A stretch of 58,292 nucleotides of DNA, taken from contig CALAYS010000010.1 in NCBI GenBank assembly GCA_937895515.1, forward strand, positions 1 through 58,292, read 5' to 3'. Source of the DNA: an uncultured bacterium. GTDB taxonomy: Bacteria; Patescibacteriota; Minisyncoccia; Phycocordibacterales; UBA9973. The position numbers and the translations under genes were made by a program. Positions within the stretch are counted from its first letter, which is position 1; each line of letters begins with the position of its first letter. The notes below the pieces were generated by a model, which saw only the letters and a list, made by a program, of their open reading frames with translations, did no database searches and was not told where the DNA came from. Below, one piece after another: positions 22,781-31,615 of this stretch.

Positions 22781-24241
22781 TTAATAAGCTCTTGCAAATA
22801 AAACTCTTTGTTTACTTGGATTACCTGTTTTAATACAAATTCCATCACTTGGATTTTCATTAAAAGGAATACATCTAACTGTTGCACCTGTAGTATCTTT
22901 AATTAATTTTTCAGTTTCAGGACTACCGTCGTAGTATGCCATTACAAAATTATTATTTTCAATTTCTTTTACAAAATCATCCCAATTTGAAACTTCTTTT
23001 GTTTTTTCTTTTAAATTATTCTCGGCTTTTTTTAATAAATCAGATTGCATTGTATTTAATAACAAATTAATTGTTTCAACTACATTTACTAATTCTGTAT
23101 TTATTTTTTCACCAGTATCACGACGAACTAAAACACATTGGTTATTAGCTATATCTTTAGGTCCAATTTCAATACGAATTGGAACACCGCGTTTTTCGTG
23201 CCAAAAATATTTATCACCTGGGCGTAAATCACGATCATCAATATTTACACCATGATTACCAATTATAGAATCAGCAATTAATTTTTCTTTTAAATCATTA
23301 ACAACTACCATTACAGAATCTTTATTTTCAGAATTTATAATTGGAACAATCACGATTTTTAATTTTGCCATTTTAGGAGGTAACACCAATCCCCGATCAT
23401 CACTATGAGCCATAATAAGCCCACCAATAGATCTAGTAGAAAGCCCCCAACTAGTTTGCCATCCATATTGCAAAGTATTGGATTCGTCTAGATATTGTAT
23501 ATCAAAAGCCTTTGCAAAATGGTCACCTAAATTATGTGATGTACAAAATTGCAGTGCTTTACCGTCTTGCATCATGGCTTCACAAGTATAAGTATGTAGT
23601 GCCCCAGCGAATTTTTCAGATTCTGTTTTTTGACCAGCAACAACAGGAATAGCCATATATTCTTCTGCAAAATTTTTATAAACATCTAGCATTTTTCGAG
23701 CATAAGAATCAGACTCTTCATTATTTAGATGAACAGTGTGACCTTCTTGCCATAAAAATTCTGTTGTACGTAAAAAAGGTTTTGTTTTCTTTTCCCAACG
23801 GATAACATTTGCCCATTGGTTGATAAGTAATGGTAAATCACGATAAGAATGAATCCAGTTTTTATAAGTTTCGTAAATTATAGTTTCAGATGTTGGACGC
23901 AAAACTAAAGGTTCTTCTAATTTTTCTCCGCCAGCATGAGTAACAACTGCAACTTCGGGAGCGAATCCTTCTACATGTTCTTTTTCTTTAGTTAAAAGAC
24001 GCTCTGGTATTAACATTGGGAAATATGCATTTACAACACCCAAATCTTTAAATTTTGCATCTAGTACTGATTGCACCCGTTCCCATAACTGATAACCATT
24101 TGGACGAATCACCATACAGCCTTTAACTGGTGAATAATCTGCTAACTCTGCAGCAGAAATAATATCCAAATACCACTCACTATAATTCTCCGCTCGTGGC
24201 GTTATTTTTTTATCTCCAGAAACATCTTTCATTTGATCCAT
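22781..24241 (-). CDS. proS: ProRS, archaeal/eukaryotic-type prolyl-tRNA synthetase
   Basis: A class II synthetase that charges tRNA-Pro, about 486 residues. The start segment ITPRAENYSEWYLDII, motif 2 region VIRWEKKTKPFLRTTEFLWQEGHT, motif 3 region STRSIGGLIMAHSDDRG and the C-terminal anticodon and zinc-like domain identify the ProS type 3 form, without the INS editing domain of the usual bacterial ProRS. The ATG at 24241 is preferred over a TTG at 24271. A TAGAGT box lies 8 nt upstream. Confidence 0.93.
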   Translation of the reverse strand: MDQMKDVSGDKKITPRAENYSEWYLDIISAAELADYSPVKGCMVIRPNGYQLWERVQSVLDAKFKDLGVVNAYFPMLIPERLLTKEKEHVEGFAPEVAVVTHAGGEKLEEPLVLRPTSETIIYETYKNWIHSYRDLPLLINQWANVIRWEKKTKPFLRTTEFLWQEGHTVHLNNEESDSYARKMLDVYKNFAEEYMAIPVVAGQKTESEKFAGALHTYTCEAMMQDGKALQFCTSHNLGDHFAKAFDIQYLDESNTLQYGWQTSWGLSTRSIGGLIMAHSDDRGLVLPPKMAKLKIVIVPIINSENKDSVMVVVNDLKEKLIADSIIGNHGVNIDDRDLRPGDKYFWHEKRGVPIRIEIGPKDIANNQCVLVRRDTGEKINTELVNVVETINLLLNTMQSDLLKKAENNLKEKTKEVSNWDDFVKEIENNNFVMAYYDGSPETEKLIKDTTGATVRCIPFNENPSDGICIKTGNPSKQRVLFARAY

Positions 24242-24314
24242 ATACCTATACTCTACCTTAAAAATGCCCAAATTAAAAGCCCTGATTTAGGATAAAATAT
24301 GTCCTAATTTTTAC

Positions 24315-24343
24315 TTGAAAATGTACGGGTTTTATGGTAAAGT
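24315..24343 (+). promoter_or_regulatory. Promoter of rpsB-tsf
   Basis: TTGAAA (24315-24320), a 17-bp spacer and TGG-TAAAGT (-10 at 24338-24343) make a full sigma-70 promoter with an extended -10. It drives a leader of about 120 nt before rpsB. Confidence 0.65.
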
Positions 24344-24358
24344 ATCCTAGTTCGTGGG

Positions 24359-24456
24359 ATATGGGTTAAACCATATTTTGTTGCGCTTTATGCACAAAAT
24401 AAAGCAGAGTGGCGCGCAGAAACGGACGAGATTAGTAATTATCCGCCAATGGCGGA
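24359..24456 (+). ncRNA. Structured rpsB leader
   Basis: Three hairpins lie in the leader: ATATGG (24359-24364) with CCATAT (24371-24376); GCTTTAT (24385-24391) with ATAAAGC (24399-24405); and TCCGCC-AAT-GGCGGA (24442-24456), 15 nt before the ATG. None has a U-run, so it is not a terminator. An S2 autoregulatory leader, as known for rpsB in other bacteria, is likely but inferred. Confidence 0.45.
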
Positions 24457-24471
24457 CAAATAATATTTATT

Positions 24472-25155
24472 ATGGAAACAAAACCATTTGTTCAAGCTTT
24501 GCTTGAAACTGGAGCCCACTATGGGTTCACAAAAGCTCGTAGACACCCGTCAACGCAGAACTTTATAATCGCTACAAAAAACAAAAGCGATCTTATTAAC
24601 ATAGAAGAAACAGCAAACCAAGTTGAAAAAGCGAAGGAAGTTCTTCGTGGTCTTGCTGCTGGTGGTAAAATCGTTATGCTTGTTGGTACAAAAACCGAAG
24701 CAGTTGATGCTATAAAAAATGCAGCATTAAAAATGCCAGCATTGTCAGTATCACACCGTTGGGTTGGTGGTATCATTACTAACTTTTCAGAAATTCGAAA
24801 ACGTACAAATCGTTTGACAACTCTTCGTGATGAAAAATCACAAGGTCTACTAGACAAATATACTAAAAAAGAACAACTTCTTCTTGACCGTGAAATGGAC
24901 AAAATGGAAAGAAACTTTGGTGGTATTGTTGATATGAAAAAGATTCCTGACATTATGATTGTAGTTGATTCTGAAAAAGAAAAAATTGCAGTTGTTGAAG
25001 CTAAAAAAATGCAAATTCCAGTTATTGCACTATCTAACACAGACTGTGATTTAAGTATTGTTGATTACCCTATTGTAATGAACGATACATCAAAAGCATC
25101 AATTAATCTGATAATGGAAACATTAGCAGAAAGTTATGCTAACGGACGTGCGTAA
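24472..25155 (+). CDS. rpsB: 30S ribosomal protein uS2
   Basis: A 227-residue small-subunit protein, full length. The segments LLETGAHYGFTKARRHPSTQNFI, IVMLVGTKTEAVDAI, HRWVGGIITNFSEI and PDIMIVVDSEKEKIAVVEAK are family marks, although the usual GHQT/NPKM motif is altered to GFTKARRHP. It binds the 30S late in assembly and helps mRNA binding. tsf follows 39 bp later in a classical rpsB-tsf pair. The start has no Shine-Dalgarno sequence (upstream is AATAATATTTATT). Confidence 0.95.
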   Translation: METKPFVQALLETGAHYGFTKARRHPSTQNFIIATKNKSDLINIEETANQVEKAKEVLRGLAAGGKIVMLVGTKTEAVDAIKNAALKMPALSVSHRWVGGIITNFSEIRKRTNRLTTLRDEKSQGLLDKYTKKEQLLLDREMDKMERNFGGIVDMKKIPDIMIVVDSEKEKIAVVEAKKMQIPVIALSNTDCDLSIVDYPIVMNDTSKASINLIMETLAESYANGRA

Positions 25156-25194
25156 GAGATTCTAAATTTATTATTTTTTAATTTAAATTAAATT

Positions 25195-25974
25195 ATGTCT
25201 ACAGTAACAATTGAACAAGTTAAGGCTCTTCGTGATGAATCAGGTGTATCAATAATGCAATGCCGTAAAGCTCTTGAAGAAGCTGAGGGTGACATGGAAA
25301 AAGCTCGAGTTATATTATCTAAAAAAAGTAGTGAAGCTGCAGCTAAAAAGGCTGACCGCGAAACTTCAGCAGGAACAGTAGTTGCTGTTGAGTTACCTGG
25401 TAAAATGGTTTTATTCACTATTTTATGTGAGACAGATTTCGTAGCTAAAAATGATGACTTTGTAAAACTAGGTCAAGATTTAGCAGACCTTGTAAAAACT
25501 AGTGGTGTTGAAGCTATGCAAAATGGTGCTGACGCCCTAATTGGTACAACAATTCAAAAGGTTGGTGAAAATATCCGTATTGGTAAAGTAGAAGTTTTAG
25601 ATGGTGATGTTATGGGTTCATACATTCACAATGGTAAAAGCGGAGTTATTGTATCACTTAAAGGTGGAACACTGGATTTAGCTAAAGACATTGCAATGCA
25701 CATTGCAGCTATGAAGCCACTTTATACAACATCTAACGATATTGATGAAGGAGCTAGAATTGCAGCTAACAGTGTATTCCAAGAAGAAATTGATGCACTA
25801 GATAAACCAGAAGATATGAAAGCTAAAATCTTAGCTGGAAAACTTGATGCATATTTTAGAGAAATGACTTTAATGAACCAAGCATTCATTAAAAACCCGG
25901 ACTTGAGTATTGAAAAACTTCTTGCTAACTACAACGCAGAACTAGTTGGATACAAAACAGCATTTTTAGATTAA
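25195..25974 (+). CDS. tsf: Elongation factor Ts
   Basis: The nucleotide exchange factor for EF-Tu, 259 residues. The N-terminal UBA-like domain ends in SGVSIMQCRKALEEAEGDMEKA, and TDFVAKNDDF is the EF-Tu-contact motif, followed by the core dimer domains (DIAMHIAAMKP). It is slightly shorter than the E. coli protein (283). It is cotranscribed with rpsB, and its ATG is preceded by TTAAATTAAATT, with no Shine-Dalgarno sequence. Confidence 0.94.
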   Translation: MSTVTIEQVKALRDESGVSIMQCRKALEEAEGDMEKARVILSKKSSEAAAKKADRETSAGTVVAVELPGKMVLFTILCETDFVAKNDDFVKLGQDLADLVKTSGVEAMQNGADALIGTTIQKVGENIRIGKVEVLDGDVMGSYIHNGKSGVIVSLKGGTLDLAKDIAMHIAAMKPLYTTSNDIDEGARIAANSVFQEEIDALDKPEDMKAKILAGKLDAYFREMTLMNQAFIKNPDLSIEKLLANYNAELVGYKTAFLD

Positions 25975-25977
25975 AAG

Positions 25978-25986
25978 TGTTATAAT
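25978..25986 (+). promoter_or_regulatory. Extended -10 promoter of the 145-residue membrane protein
   Basis: TGT-TATAAT ends 11 nt before the ATG at 25998, giving a leader of only a few nucleotides. It overlaps the end of tsf. Confidence 0.5.
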
Positions 25987-25997
25987 ATATTCTATAT

Positions 25998-26435
25998 ATG
26001 GCTCTTGTTTTAACATTAATCTTTTTTGTGTCACTTTTATTAGTGATCGGGGTTATTTATTACCAATGGAAAAGAGTTCAAAATGGTGAAATTGAAATTG
26101 AAAATTTATCACTAAACGAAAAGACGGATTTAGAACCAGCAATAACATTGCGTGATATTGGAATATTGTTTTTATATATATTAAAACACCTTATACAATT
26201 TATAGTTGTTCAAGGAATGAAGTTATATTATTTAATATCTAGAAAAATCAAAGATTTCACTAGCCACAAAAACCCAAAGATTGCTAAAGCTGTTCAAAAA
26301 CTAAAAGTCCCCCCAATCCCCCCACAAGTCAAAGCATTTGTTAATAAAACAATTAATGAAACTAAACAAAAAATAAACCGTGTAAAGCAAGATCTGGCCG
26401 AATTAGAAGAAACAATCGACAAACGAGTAGATTAA
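25998..26435 (+). CDS. Membrane protein of unknown function
   Basis: A 145-residue protein with one N-terminal membrane segment (about residues 2-23), a second, less hydrophobic stretch (ILFLYILKHLIQFIVVQGMKLYYL), and a basic, coiled-coil-like C-terminus (NKTINETKQKINRVKQDLAELEE). I recognise no family. It has its own promoter and is followed by a strong terminator. Small single-span proteins with coiled tails near tsf are of unknown role. Confidence 0.65.
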   Translation: MALVLTLIFFVSLLLVIGVIYYQWKRVQNGEIEIENLSLNEKTDLEPAITLRDIGILFLYILKHLIQFIVVQGMKLYYLISRKIKDFTSHKNPKIAKAVQKLKVPPIPPQVKAFVNKTINETKQKINRVKQDLAELEETIDKRVD

Positions 26436-26438
26436 TAT

Positions 26439-26465
26439 AAAACCCCTCTTAAATAGAGGGGTTTT
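26439..26465. terminator. Bidirectional terminator
   Basis: AAAACCCCTC and GAGGGGTTTT form a 10-bp stem around TTAAATA. It ends the membrane-protein transcript and, on the other strand, the tRNA-Thr transcript. Confidence 0.85.
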
Positions 26466-26471
26466 ATTATC

Positions 26472-26547
26472 TGGAGCCGCTTCTCAGATTCGAACTGAGG
26501 ACCTTCACTTTACAAAAGTGTTGCTCTACCAACTGAGCTAAAGCGGC
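26472..26547 (-). tRNA. tRNA-Thr (anticodon UGU), CCA encoded
   Basis: Acceptor GCCGCTT pairs with AAGCGGC, the D-arm is GCTC/GAGC, the anticodon loop TTTGTAA gives UGU (reads ACA), and the T-arm CTCAG/CTGAG closes a TTCGAAT loop. Discriminator U is followed by an encoded CCA. An 8-bp inverted repeat (26550-26557 with 26588-26595) lies just upstream of its 5' end. Confidence 0.94.
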
Positions 26548-26670
26548 GTACCAAATAAGTTGATGTCTAATAAATTAAACGATAACCTATTTGGTCTAAA
26601 CATAATAGCATTTTTGTATTACTTTTTCAAGTTTTTAGATTTTAATATATAGCATAGATTAACCAAGCTA

Positions 26671-26679
26671 TGGTATAAT
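26671..26679 (+). promoter_or_regulatory. Extended -10 promoter of the HNH gene
   Basis: TGG-TATAAT is a perfect extended -10 ending 6 nt before the ATG at 26686, so transcription should begin at the start codon. Confidence 0.65.
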
Positions 26680-26685
26680 AAAATT

Positions 26686-27057
26686 ATGGTAAATAAGACA
26701 TGTCTTTCTTGTAAAAAAGAAATATCCAAATCTACATACTGTTCCAATAAATGCCAACATGACTGGCAATATGTAAAATACATTAATGATTGGAAAAATG
26801 GTACAAATTTGAAAACAAAAAATATCTCAAAATACATTAAGAGATATTTTTTAGATAAATATAATAATAAATGTTCTTTATGTGGTTGGGATAAGATACA
26901 CCCTATTACAAACAAGCCTCCCCTAGAAATTGATCATATAGATGGTGACTCGAATAATAATACAGAGAAAAATCTTAGATTAATCTGCCCAAATTGTCAC
27001 GCTTTAACTATTAATTATAAGAGTTTAAATAAAGGTAAAGGAAGAAGTTGGCGATAA
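26686..27057 (+). CDS. HNH endonuclease with N-terminal zinc ribbon
   Basis: A 123-residue protein. The N-terminal zinc ribbon is CLSC ... YCSNKC (about residues 6-23). The HNH nuclease part has CSLCGW, then LEIDHIDGDSNNNTEKNLRLICPNC, with the DH of the beta-beta-alpha-metal site and the Asn of the HNH motif. This layout is common in stand-alone phage and homing-type HNH genes. It sits in a local AT-rich block with a phosphotransferase and an HD protein. The predicted mRNA is leaderless. Confidence 0.88.
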   Translation: MVNKTCLSCKKEISKSTYCSNKCQHDWQYVKYINDWKNGTNLKTKNISKYIKRYFLDKYNNKCSLCGWDKIHPITNKPPLEIDHIDGDSNNNTEKNLRLICPNCHALTINYKSLNKGKGRSWR

Positions 27058-27073
27058 AAATTATCTTAATTAT

Positions 27074-28075
27074 TTATTTTAAAATTTGTTTTGTTTTTTC
27101 AAGGTACTTTTGTAAACCTTCAATTTTTTCTATTTTTTGGGTCTTATGCATATAAGGAAGTTTTACTGTTATATTTAAAAATAAAAAAGCATGGAATAAT
27201 TTTTTATCATATTTTTCATTTTCAAAATATCCTTCAAGAAATTGCTCACTGGCTGTACCTATACTTCCTTTTGAAATTTTATGAACAAGACTTCTTGTTA
27301 TATCCATAAATGGATGATGGTAGCACGGCCATGGGTCAAATACAGTAAATGGATCTGTGGCAAAAACATTTCCTCTACCAAAATCATTATGGCAATAAAC
27401 GCTTTCTTTGCTATCCCCAATAGTAGAAATTAATATTTTAAAAACATCATCAATAGAACCGTGTTCTTCATCATTTAAAATTTTATTTGCTTTTACATAT
27501 TCAATTTGCTCTTTCATGCTACTATCACCTTCTAACCATTTTTTTATGCTATCGTATTCTGGTTGGTTTTTCTTATTAACAATATTACTATATCCTTCGG
27601 TTTTTACTTTATGCATTTGTCGAAGTAATTTACCTAAATCATGGTATATATTTTTTTCTATTGACTCTTTACCTGAATATTTATCACTTAAGGTTTCAGA
27701 ATCAATATATTCCATAAGAATATATGGTTGTTCCCCGATTTCACCCTCTTCTAAAATATTAGGGACTTTTACCCCTACTTTTTCCCATGCTTTTAAAAAT
27801 ACGCCTTCAAGTCTAGAATTTAAATCACTCAGGGGAATTTTTAGAATAAGTTTTTGCTCTGATGTTTCAAGAATACTAACTAGAGAAGACACACCAGAAT
27901 ACAAAAAGGTTACATTAACTTTTTTAGCAGAAAATAAATAATGTTGAGTTATAAAATCTTTTATCAAAGGAACAAATTTTTTTCTTCGCTCGTTAAATTT
28001 TTGATCCACTTCATATGGAGAAAGTTTTGGTTCGTTAATGAAAGTAATTTTTTGAGGTGTTTCAATATTTTCCAT
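27074..28075 (-). CDS. APH/choline-kinase-like phosphotransferase
   Basis: A 333-residue kinase-fold protein of the aminoglycoside phosphotransferase superfamily. Visible are the Lys strand (KLILKIPLSDLNS), the hinge YILMEYIDSETLSD, the catalytic loop CHNDFGRGNVF (His-Asn-Asp ... Asn) and the metal-binding VFDPWP in the DFG position. Substrates in this family include antibiotics, choline, homoserine and sugars; nothing here decides which. It follows the HD gene by 26 bp on the same strand, so the two may be cotranscribed. Confidence 0.75.
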   Translation of the reverse strand: MENIETPQKITFINEPKLSPYEVDQKFNERRKKFVPLIKDFITQHYLFSAKKVNVTFLYSGVSSLVSILETSEQKLILKIPLSDLNSRLEGVFLKAWEKVGVKVPNILEEGEIGEQPYILMEYIDSETLSDKYSGKESIEKNIYHDLGKLLRQMHKVKTEGYSNIVNKKNQPEYDSIKKWLEGDSSMKEQIEYVKANKILNDEEHGSIDDVFKILISTIGDSKESVYCHNDFGRGNVFATDPFTVFDPWPCYHHPFMDITRSLVHKISKGSIGTASEQFLEGYFENEKYDKKLFHAFLFLNITVKLPYMHKTQKIEKIEGLQKYLEKTKQILK

Positions 28076-28101
28076 AAATTATTTAAGGTGATCTTATAAG
28101 T

Positions 28102-28692
28102 TTAATTATTAAAATACTTTTTCTTATTTTTAATTAAATACTCCATTGTTTCTTTGTTAAAAATTTGTGCAAAAATATCAAGATCTTTTATCTTCTTTTG
28201 TTTTCTATCAAAAAAATCATCGAACTTAACATTTCGTTTAAGAAAATGATCATTTTCGGATAGAAGAACAATAAAAATTGGCTCTAATTTTTCTACTAAA
28301 TATACAAACTTTGATTCTTCATCTTTCCTTTTTTCATACTGGTCAATTATATTCCAAACTGACTTTAAGTTTGGAAATTCTTTCTTTATTTTTAATAAAG
28401 ATTTATGCTCCTTATTTTCTTTTGACTTTTGAGACTTATTAGAATAAATAGATTGATCCCCTGCATAAATTTCAACAAAATCATGAAGCAAGGCATATTT
28501 TAAAATCTTATTTACATCATATTTTAATTTATATTCAACAACAATAAACCAACACAACATGGCAACACGATAGGAATGTTCAACATCATTATCAGGAATA
28601 TCACTATTATGAATAGAATCTATATCTCTATAAATTGAGTTAAATTTTTTGAGTAATTTTTGAAAATCTAAAACTTTTTTAAAATTTTTCAT
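28102..28692 (-). CDS. HD-domain phosphohydrolase, YfbR-like
   Basis: A 196-residue HD superfamily protein: EHSYRVAMLCW carries the first metal His, LLHDFVEIYAGD the His-Asp pair and the following Glu and Asp, and the last conserved Asp is probably in LVEKLEPI's place as Glu. The layout resembles HD_3 proteins such as YfbR 5'-nucleotidases. A nucleotide or nucleoside monophosphate substrate is likely but unproven. It is rich in Lys and Ile, like the neighbouring AT-rich block. Confidence 0.7.
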   Translation of the reverse strand: MKNFKKVLDFQKLLKKFNSIYRDIDSIHNSDIPDNDVEHSYRVAMLCWFIVVEYKLKYDVNKILKYALLHDFVEIYAGDQSIYSNKSQKSKENKEHKSLLKIKKEFPNLKSVWNIIDQYEKRKDEESKFVYLVEKLEPIFIVLLSENDHFLKRNVKFDDFFDRKQKKIKDLDIFAQIFNKETMEYLIKNKKKYFNN

Positions 28693-28702
28693 ACAAAGAT
28701 TA

Positions 28703-29428
28703 TTACTTTTTCAAGTTTTTATTTGCTTCAGTTTTAGCGTCTAGGGCCTTTTGAACGGCTTCGGCTTTTAGTCTTTTTTCACGCATTTTAACTATTTCTG
28801 GAACAGCCTTTTCAATATCTTCAATTGATTGGAAACCAGTATACAATTTATCATTCATAACCAATGCTGGGAGCTTGGTATCTTCAACTTTAAAGATTTT
28901 AATTAAAGACTGCAGTGCTGAAAGGTCTAGATTATAGTCAAATGAATAAACACGCAATTCCGGATAGCTACTGCGAATTTCTGTAAGCACAGCGGATTGT
29001 TTAATACATTCACTACAATTCTCGGCTGTAGTGTAGAAATAAAATACAGGTACAATTGTGGTTCCACATTTAGCTTTGATTTTTTGCATCAAAAGATAAT
29101 CTTTAATTTCAAGAAGTGAATAGTATCTTTTTAACTCAGTAACTTGGTTAGAATTTTTAAGATTAGCTTCACTGTATGCGATTTTATCTGCAAGCTCGTT
29201 TAATGTATCTGAAAGAGTATTTGCGGCTACATCTTTACATGATAATTCTTGAAGTAGTTGGAATTGGGTTTCAGATGACATTATATCAATCCCCACTTGA
29301 TCCTGAATGCTTTTAATACTTTCAATTTTACGATTTGAAAAAAAGTAAGAAATCCCCAATGTTGTTACAAACAATGCCAAAGTTATAAGGAAAACTACTA
29401 TATATCTTTTTATGTCTTTATTTTGCAT
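28703..29428 (-). CDS. Membrane-anchored thioredoxin-like protein
   Basis: A 241-residue protein with one N-terminal membrane segment (about residues 9-31), a helical coiled stretch, and a C-terminal thioredoxin-like domain with the CxxC motif CSEC in FYFYTTAENCSECIKQ and a cis-proline-like TKLPALVM. The domain faces outside. It may act as a disulfide oxidoreductase on exported proteins together with the DsbA-like protein coded 1.4 kb away. A Lys/Ala-rich tail ends the protein. Confidence 0.7.
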   Translation of the reverse strand: MQNKDIKRYIVVFLITLALFVTTLGISYFFSNRKIESIKSIQDQVGIDIMSSETQFQLLQELSCKDVAANTLSDTLNELADKIAYSEANLKNSNQVTELKRYYSLLEIKDYLLMQKIKAKCGTTIVPVFYFYTTAENCSECIKQSAVLTEIRSSYPELRVYSFDYNLDLSALQSLIKIFKVEDTKLPALVMNDKLYTGFQSIEDIEKAVPEIVKMREKRLKAEAVQKALDAKTEANKNLKK

Positions 29429-29446
29429 AATACTATTACATTACCA

Positions 29447-30715
29447 TTAAATTCCCCGTGCGTCACGCTCTTTGGTCCAACTAGCCTCGTAGCCCCGAAC
29501 AGTGTTATAAATCGCTTTCATAAGCCAAAATGGAGCCACAATACTATATACAAAGAAGAACAGAATTATATTAAAAGAAAGCTTGATTTTACCAGTTTTG
29601 ATCTTTTGACCAATAAACAAGGAATTAAACACTGCAATATAAACTAAAATTGTTATAAACAATACTGCGTTTGTTGGAACATAAAACCAATCAACTTTAC
29701 TAATTACTGATGTGTTAAATACTGTTCCTGTTGCAGATACGGCCAAAGCTTTGTGCCAGATATAGTTTATAATATTATAAGATGCAAAAAAGAAAAGAAA
29801 TATAACCGACAATGCTGAAACAATACCACTAGGCAATGTTATAAAACCAATATTCCCATACTGCCGACGAAACAACAAATGACGATAGTCTAAAACATTT
29901 TTCAAAAATCCATAAATCCAGCGCAAACGTTGATTATATAATCCTTTGACTGTTGGTGGGCCAATAGTATAAACAAAAGCATCTGGAGCATGTTCGATCT
30001 TCATATGGTTTTGCTTCATCCGAAGAGCAATTTCTTGGTCTTCAGTATTGTGAGCATGACGATATGGACCCAATTGTTCAAAAACTTCTTTTCTAAAAAT
30101 TGAAAATGGTCCCGGTGTAACATGAATAGCATCTACAAAAGAAAGCATTTTTTTAACAAAAATAGAAAAATCATATTCTACGGCTTGGGCTCGTTGAACA
30201 AAAGTTTTGGGTTCATGAGTTACAATAGTTGGAGCAACGGCCATAACATCTTTTGAGAAAAAATAAGTCATGATGCGTTTTAGGGCTTGAGGATGAACCA
30301 TTGAATCTGAATCCAAACACCCAACAAATGGTGTTGTTGAATTTTCTAAACCTAAATTATTGGCTGTGTATTTACCTCCATTTGGTTTAGTAAAAAGCTT
30401 GATATTTGGAAAGTCTTTATATTGTTGCATAACTTCCCAAGTATCATCGGTTGACCCATCATCAACTATATAAATAAAAAGTTTATCTTGTGGATAATCC
30501 AATTCCAGTAGTGATTTTACAGTTTTTTCAATATTATGGGATTCATTATAAGCTGGAATAGTAATAGTTACTCCAGGATAATCTGGCAATTCAATGGCTT
30601 CAGTACGAACTAGTAAATCCTTTCTTCTTTCTATAAAAACAACAAGAAAAAACACTTGTACATAAAGTGATATAAAGGAAAAACCATAAAAAGTTATCTC
30701 GCGGACTAAATCCAT
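29447..30715 (-). CDS. Membrane glycosyltransferase, family 2
   Basis: A 422-residue processive-type GT2: an N-terminal membrane segment, the GT-A domain (VTITIPAYNESHNI, VDDGSTDDTW, DSD at the metal site, TEDQEIALRM, QRLRWIYGF as the QxxRW motif), then three or more membrane segments. This order matches cellulose-synthase-like and poly-N-acetylglucosamine synthases. The product is probably an exported polysaccharide, not identified. A TGC-TATAGT box at 30727-30735 lies 11 nt before the ATG. The gene diverges from the DsbA-like gene. Confidence 0.85.
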   Translation of the reverse strand: MDLVREITFYGFSFISLYVQVFFLVVFIERRKDLLVRTEAIELPDYPGVTITIPAYNESHNIEKTVKSLLELDYPQDKLFIYIVDDGSTDDTWEVMQQYKDFPNIKLFTKPNGGKYTANNLGLENSTTPFVGCLDSDSMVHPQALKRIMTYFFSKDVMAVAPTIVTHEPKTFVQRAQAVEYDFSIFVKKMLSFVDAIHVTPGPFSIFRKEVFEQLGPYRHAHNTEDQEIALRMKQNHMKIEHAPDAFVYTIGPPTVKGLYNQRLRWIYGFLKNVLDYRHLLFRRQYGNIGFITLPSGIVSALSVIFLFFFASYNIINYIWHKALAVSATGTVFNTSVISKVDWFYVPTNAVLFITILVYIAVFNSLFIGQKIKTGKIKLSFNIILFFFVYSIVAPFWLMKAIYNTVRGYEASWTKERDARGI

Positions 30716-30777
30716 ATTAAGTACATACTATAGCACAAATTGGCTATTTTTGGAATAAGCCCCTTAAAAATAATATA

Positions 30778-30786
30778 TGGTATAAT
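30778..30786 (+). promoter_or_regulatory. Extended -10 promoter of the DsbA-like gene
   Basis: TGG-TATAAT ends 8 nt before the ATG at 30795, giving a leaderless or nearly leaderless transcript. It is divergent from the GT2 promoter at 30727-30735. Confidence 0.6.
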
Positions 30787-30794
30787 TTAGTGAT

Positions 30795-31565
30795 ATGAAT
30801 GAAGAAGAAACACAAAACCCTATGGTAAATGAGCCCCAAATTAATAATAATGAAAAAATAGCCCCTAAAGAATCCCCTAAATTATCAATGCCAGTGGCAA
30901 TTGTACTGGCTGGAGTAATTATTGCTTTTGGAATTATAATCTCAGGAAAAGGATTGAATTTAAAACTACACAAAGGTGGTAGTAAAATCAACATTAAAAA
31001 TCCAAATGAAGACCGTGCATTAAATCCTCTTAATAAAAATGAACATATCCGCGGTGATTTAAGTAAAGCCAAAGTTGCTATTGTTGAATTCTCTGATTTA
31101 CAATGTCCATACTGTAAACAAATTCACCCAGCACTACAACAAATAACAACTGTTTATGGTAGTGATGTTGTTTGGGTATATAGGCATTTCCCATTAGAAT
31201 CAATCCATCCCCGAGCAAGACCAAGCGCACATGCATCAGAATGTGTAACTGAGCTTGCTGGTAATGATGGATTCTGGAAATTTGTTGATTCAATTTTTGC
31301 TCATACTGGAAAAGATGACCCATTAACTGATGAAAATTTATTAAAATACGCAACACTTGCTGGGGCTGATGGAACTGCTTTTACAGCATGTCAAACTAGC
31401 GGTAAACACGATAGTAAAATTGATGATTATTTGCAAGATTCTGAAAATGCCGGAGCCGCTGGCACACCAGATGTAACAGTAATTGATCTTAAGACTATGG
31501 AAGCTGTCCACGTTGGCGCAGACCCATCTTTATTGGCTCAAGTCATTGATAAAATGTTAAAATAA
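30795..31565 (+). CDS. DsbA-like thiol-disulfide oxidoreductase
   Basis: A 256-residue membrane-anchored protein: a cytoplasmic tail, one membrane segment (LSMPVAIVLAGVIIAFGIII), then a DsbA-like domain with FSDLQCPYCKQIHPAL (CPYC active site) and a helical insertion, and the cis-Pro strand AAGTPDVTVI. It is predicted to oxidise or isomerise disulfides outside the membrane. It is monocistronic, with a leaderless promoter and a strong terminator. Confidence 0.85.
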   Translation: MNEEETQNPMVNEPQINNNEKIAPKESPKLSMPVAIVLAGVIIAFGIIISGKGLNLKLHKGGSKINIKNPNEDRALNPLNKNEHIRGDLSKAKVAIVEFSDLQCPYCKQIHPALQQITTVYGSDVVWVYRHFPLESIHPRARPSAHASECVTELAGNDGFWKFVDSIFAHTGKDDPLTDENLLKYATLAGADGTAFTACQTSGKHDSKIDDYLQDSENAGAAGTPDVTVIDLKTMEAVHVGADPSLLAQVIDKMLK

Positions 31566-31586
31566 CATAAGTTTGATTAACCATAT

Positions 31587-31612
31587 AAAAACCTCTCAAT
31601 TGAGAGGTTTTT
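31587..31612. terminator. Bidirectional terminator between DsbA-like gene and rpoD
   Basis: A 26-bp perfect palindrome with arms AAAAACCTCTCAA and TTGAGAGGTTTTT. It serves both convergent transcripts. Confidence 0.85.
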
Positions 31613-31615
31613 ATA

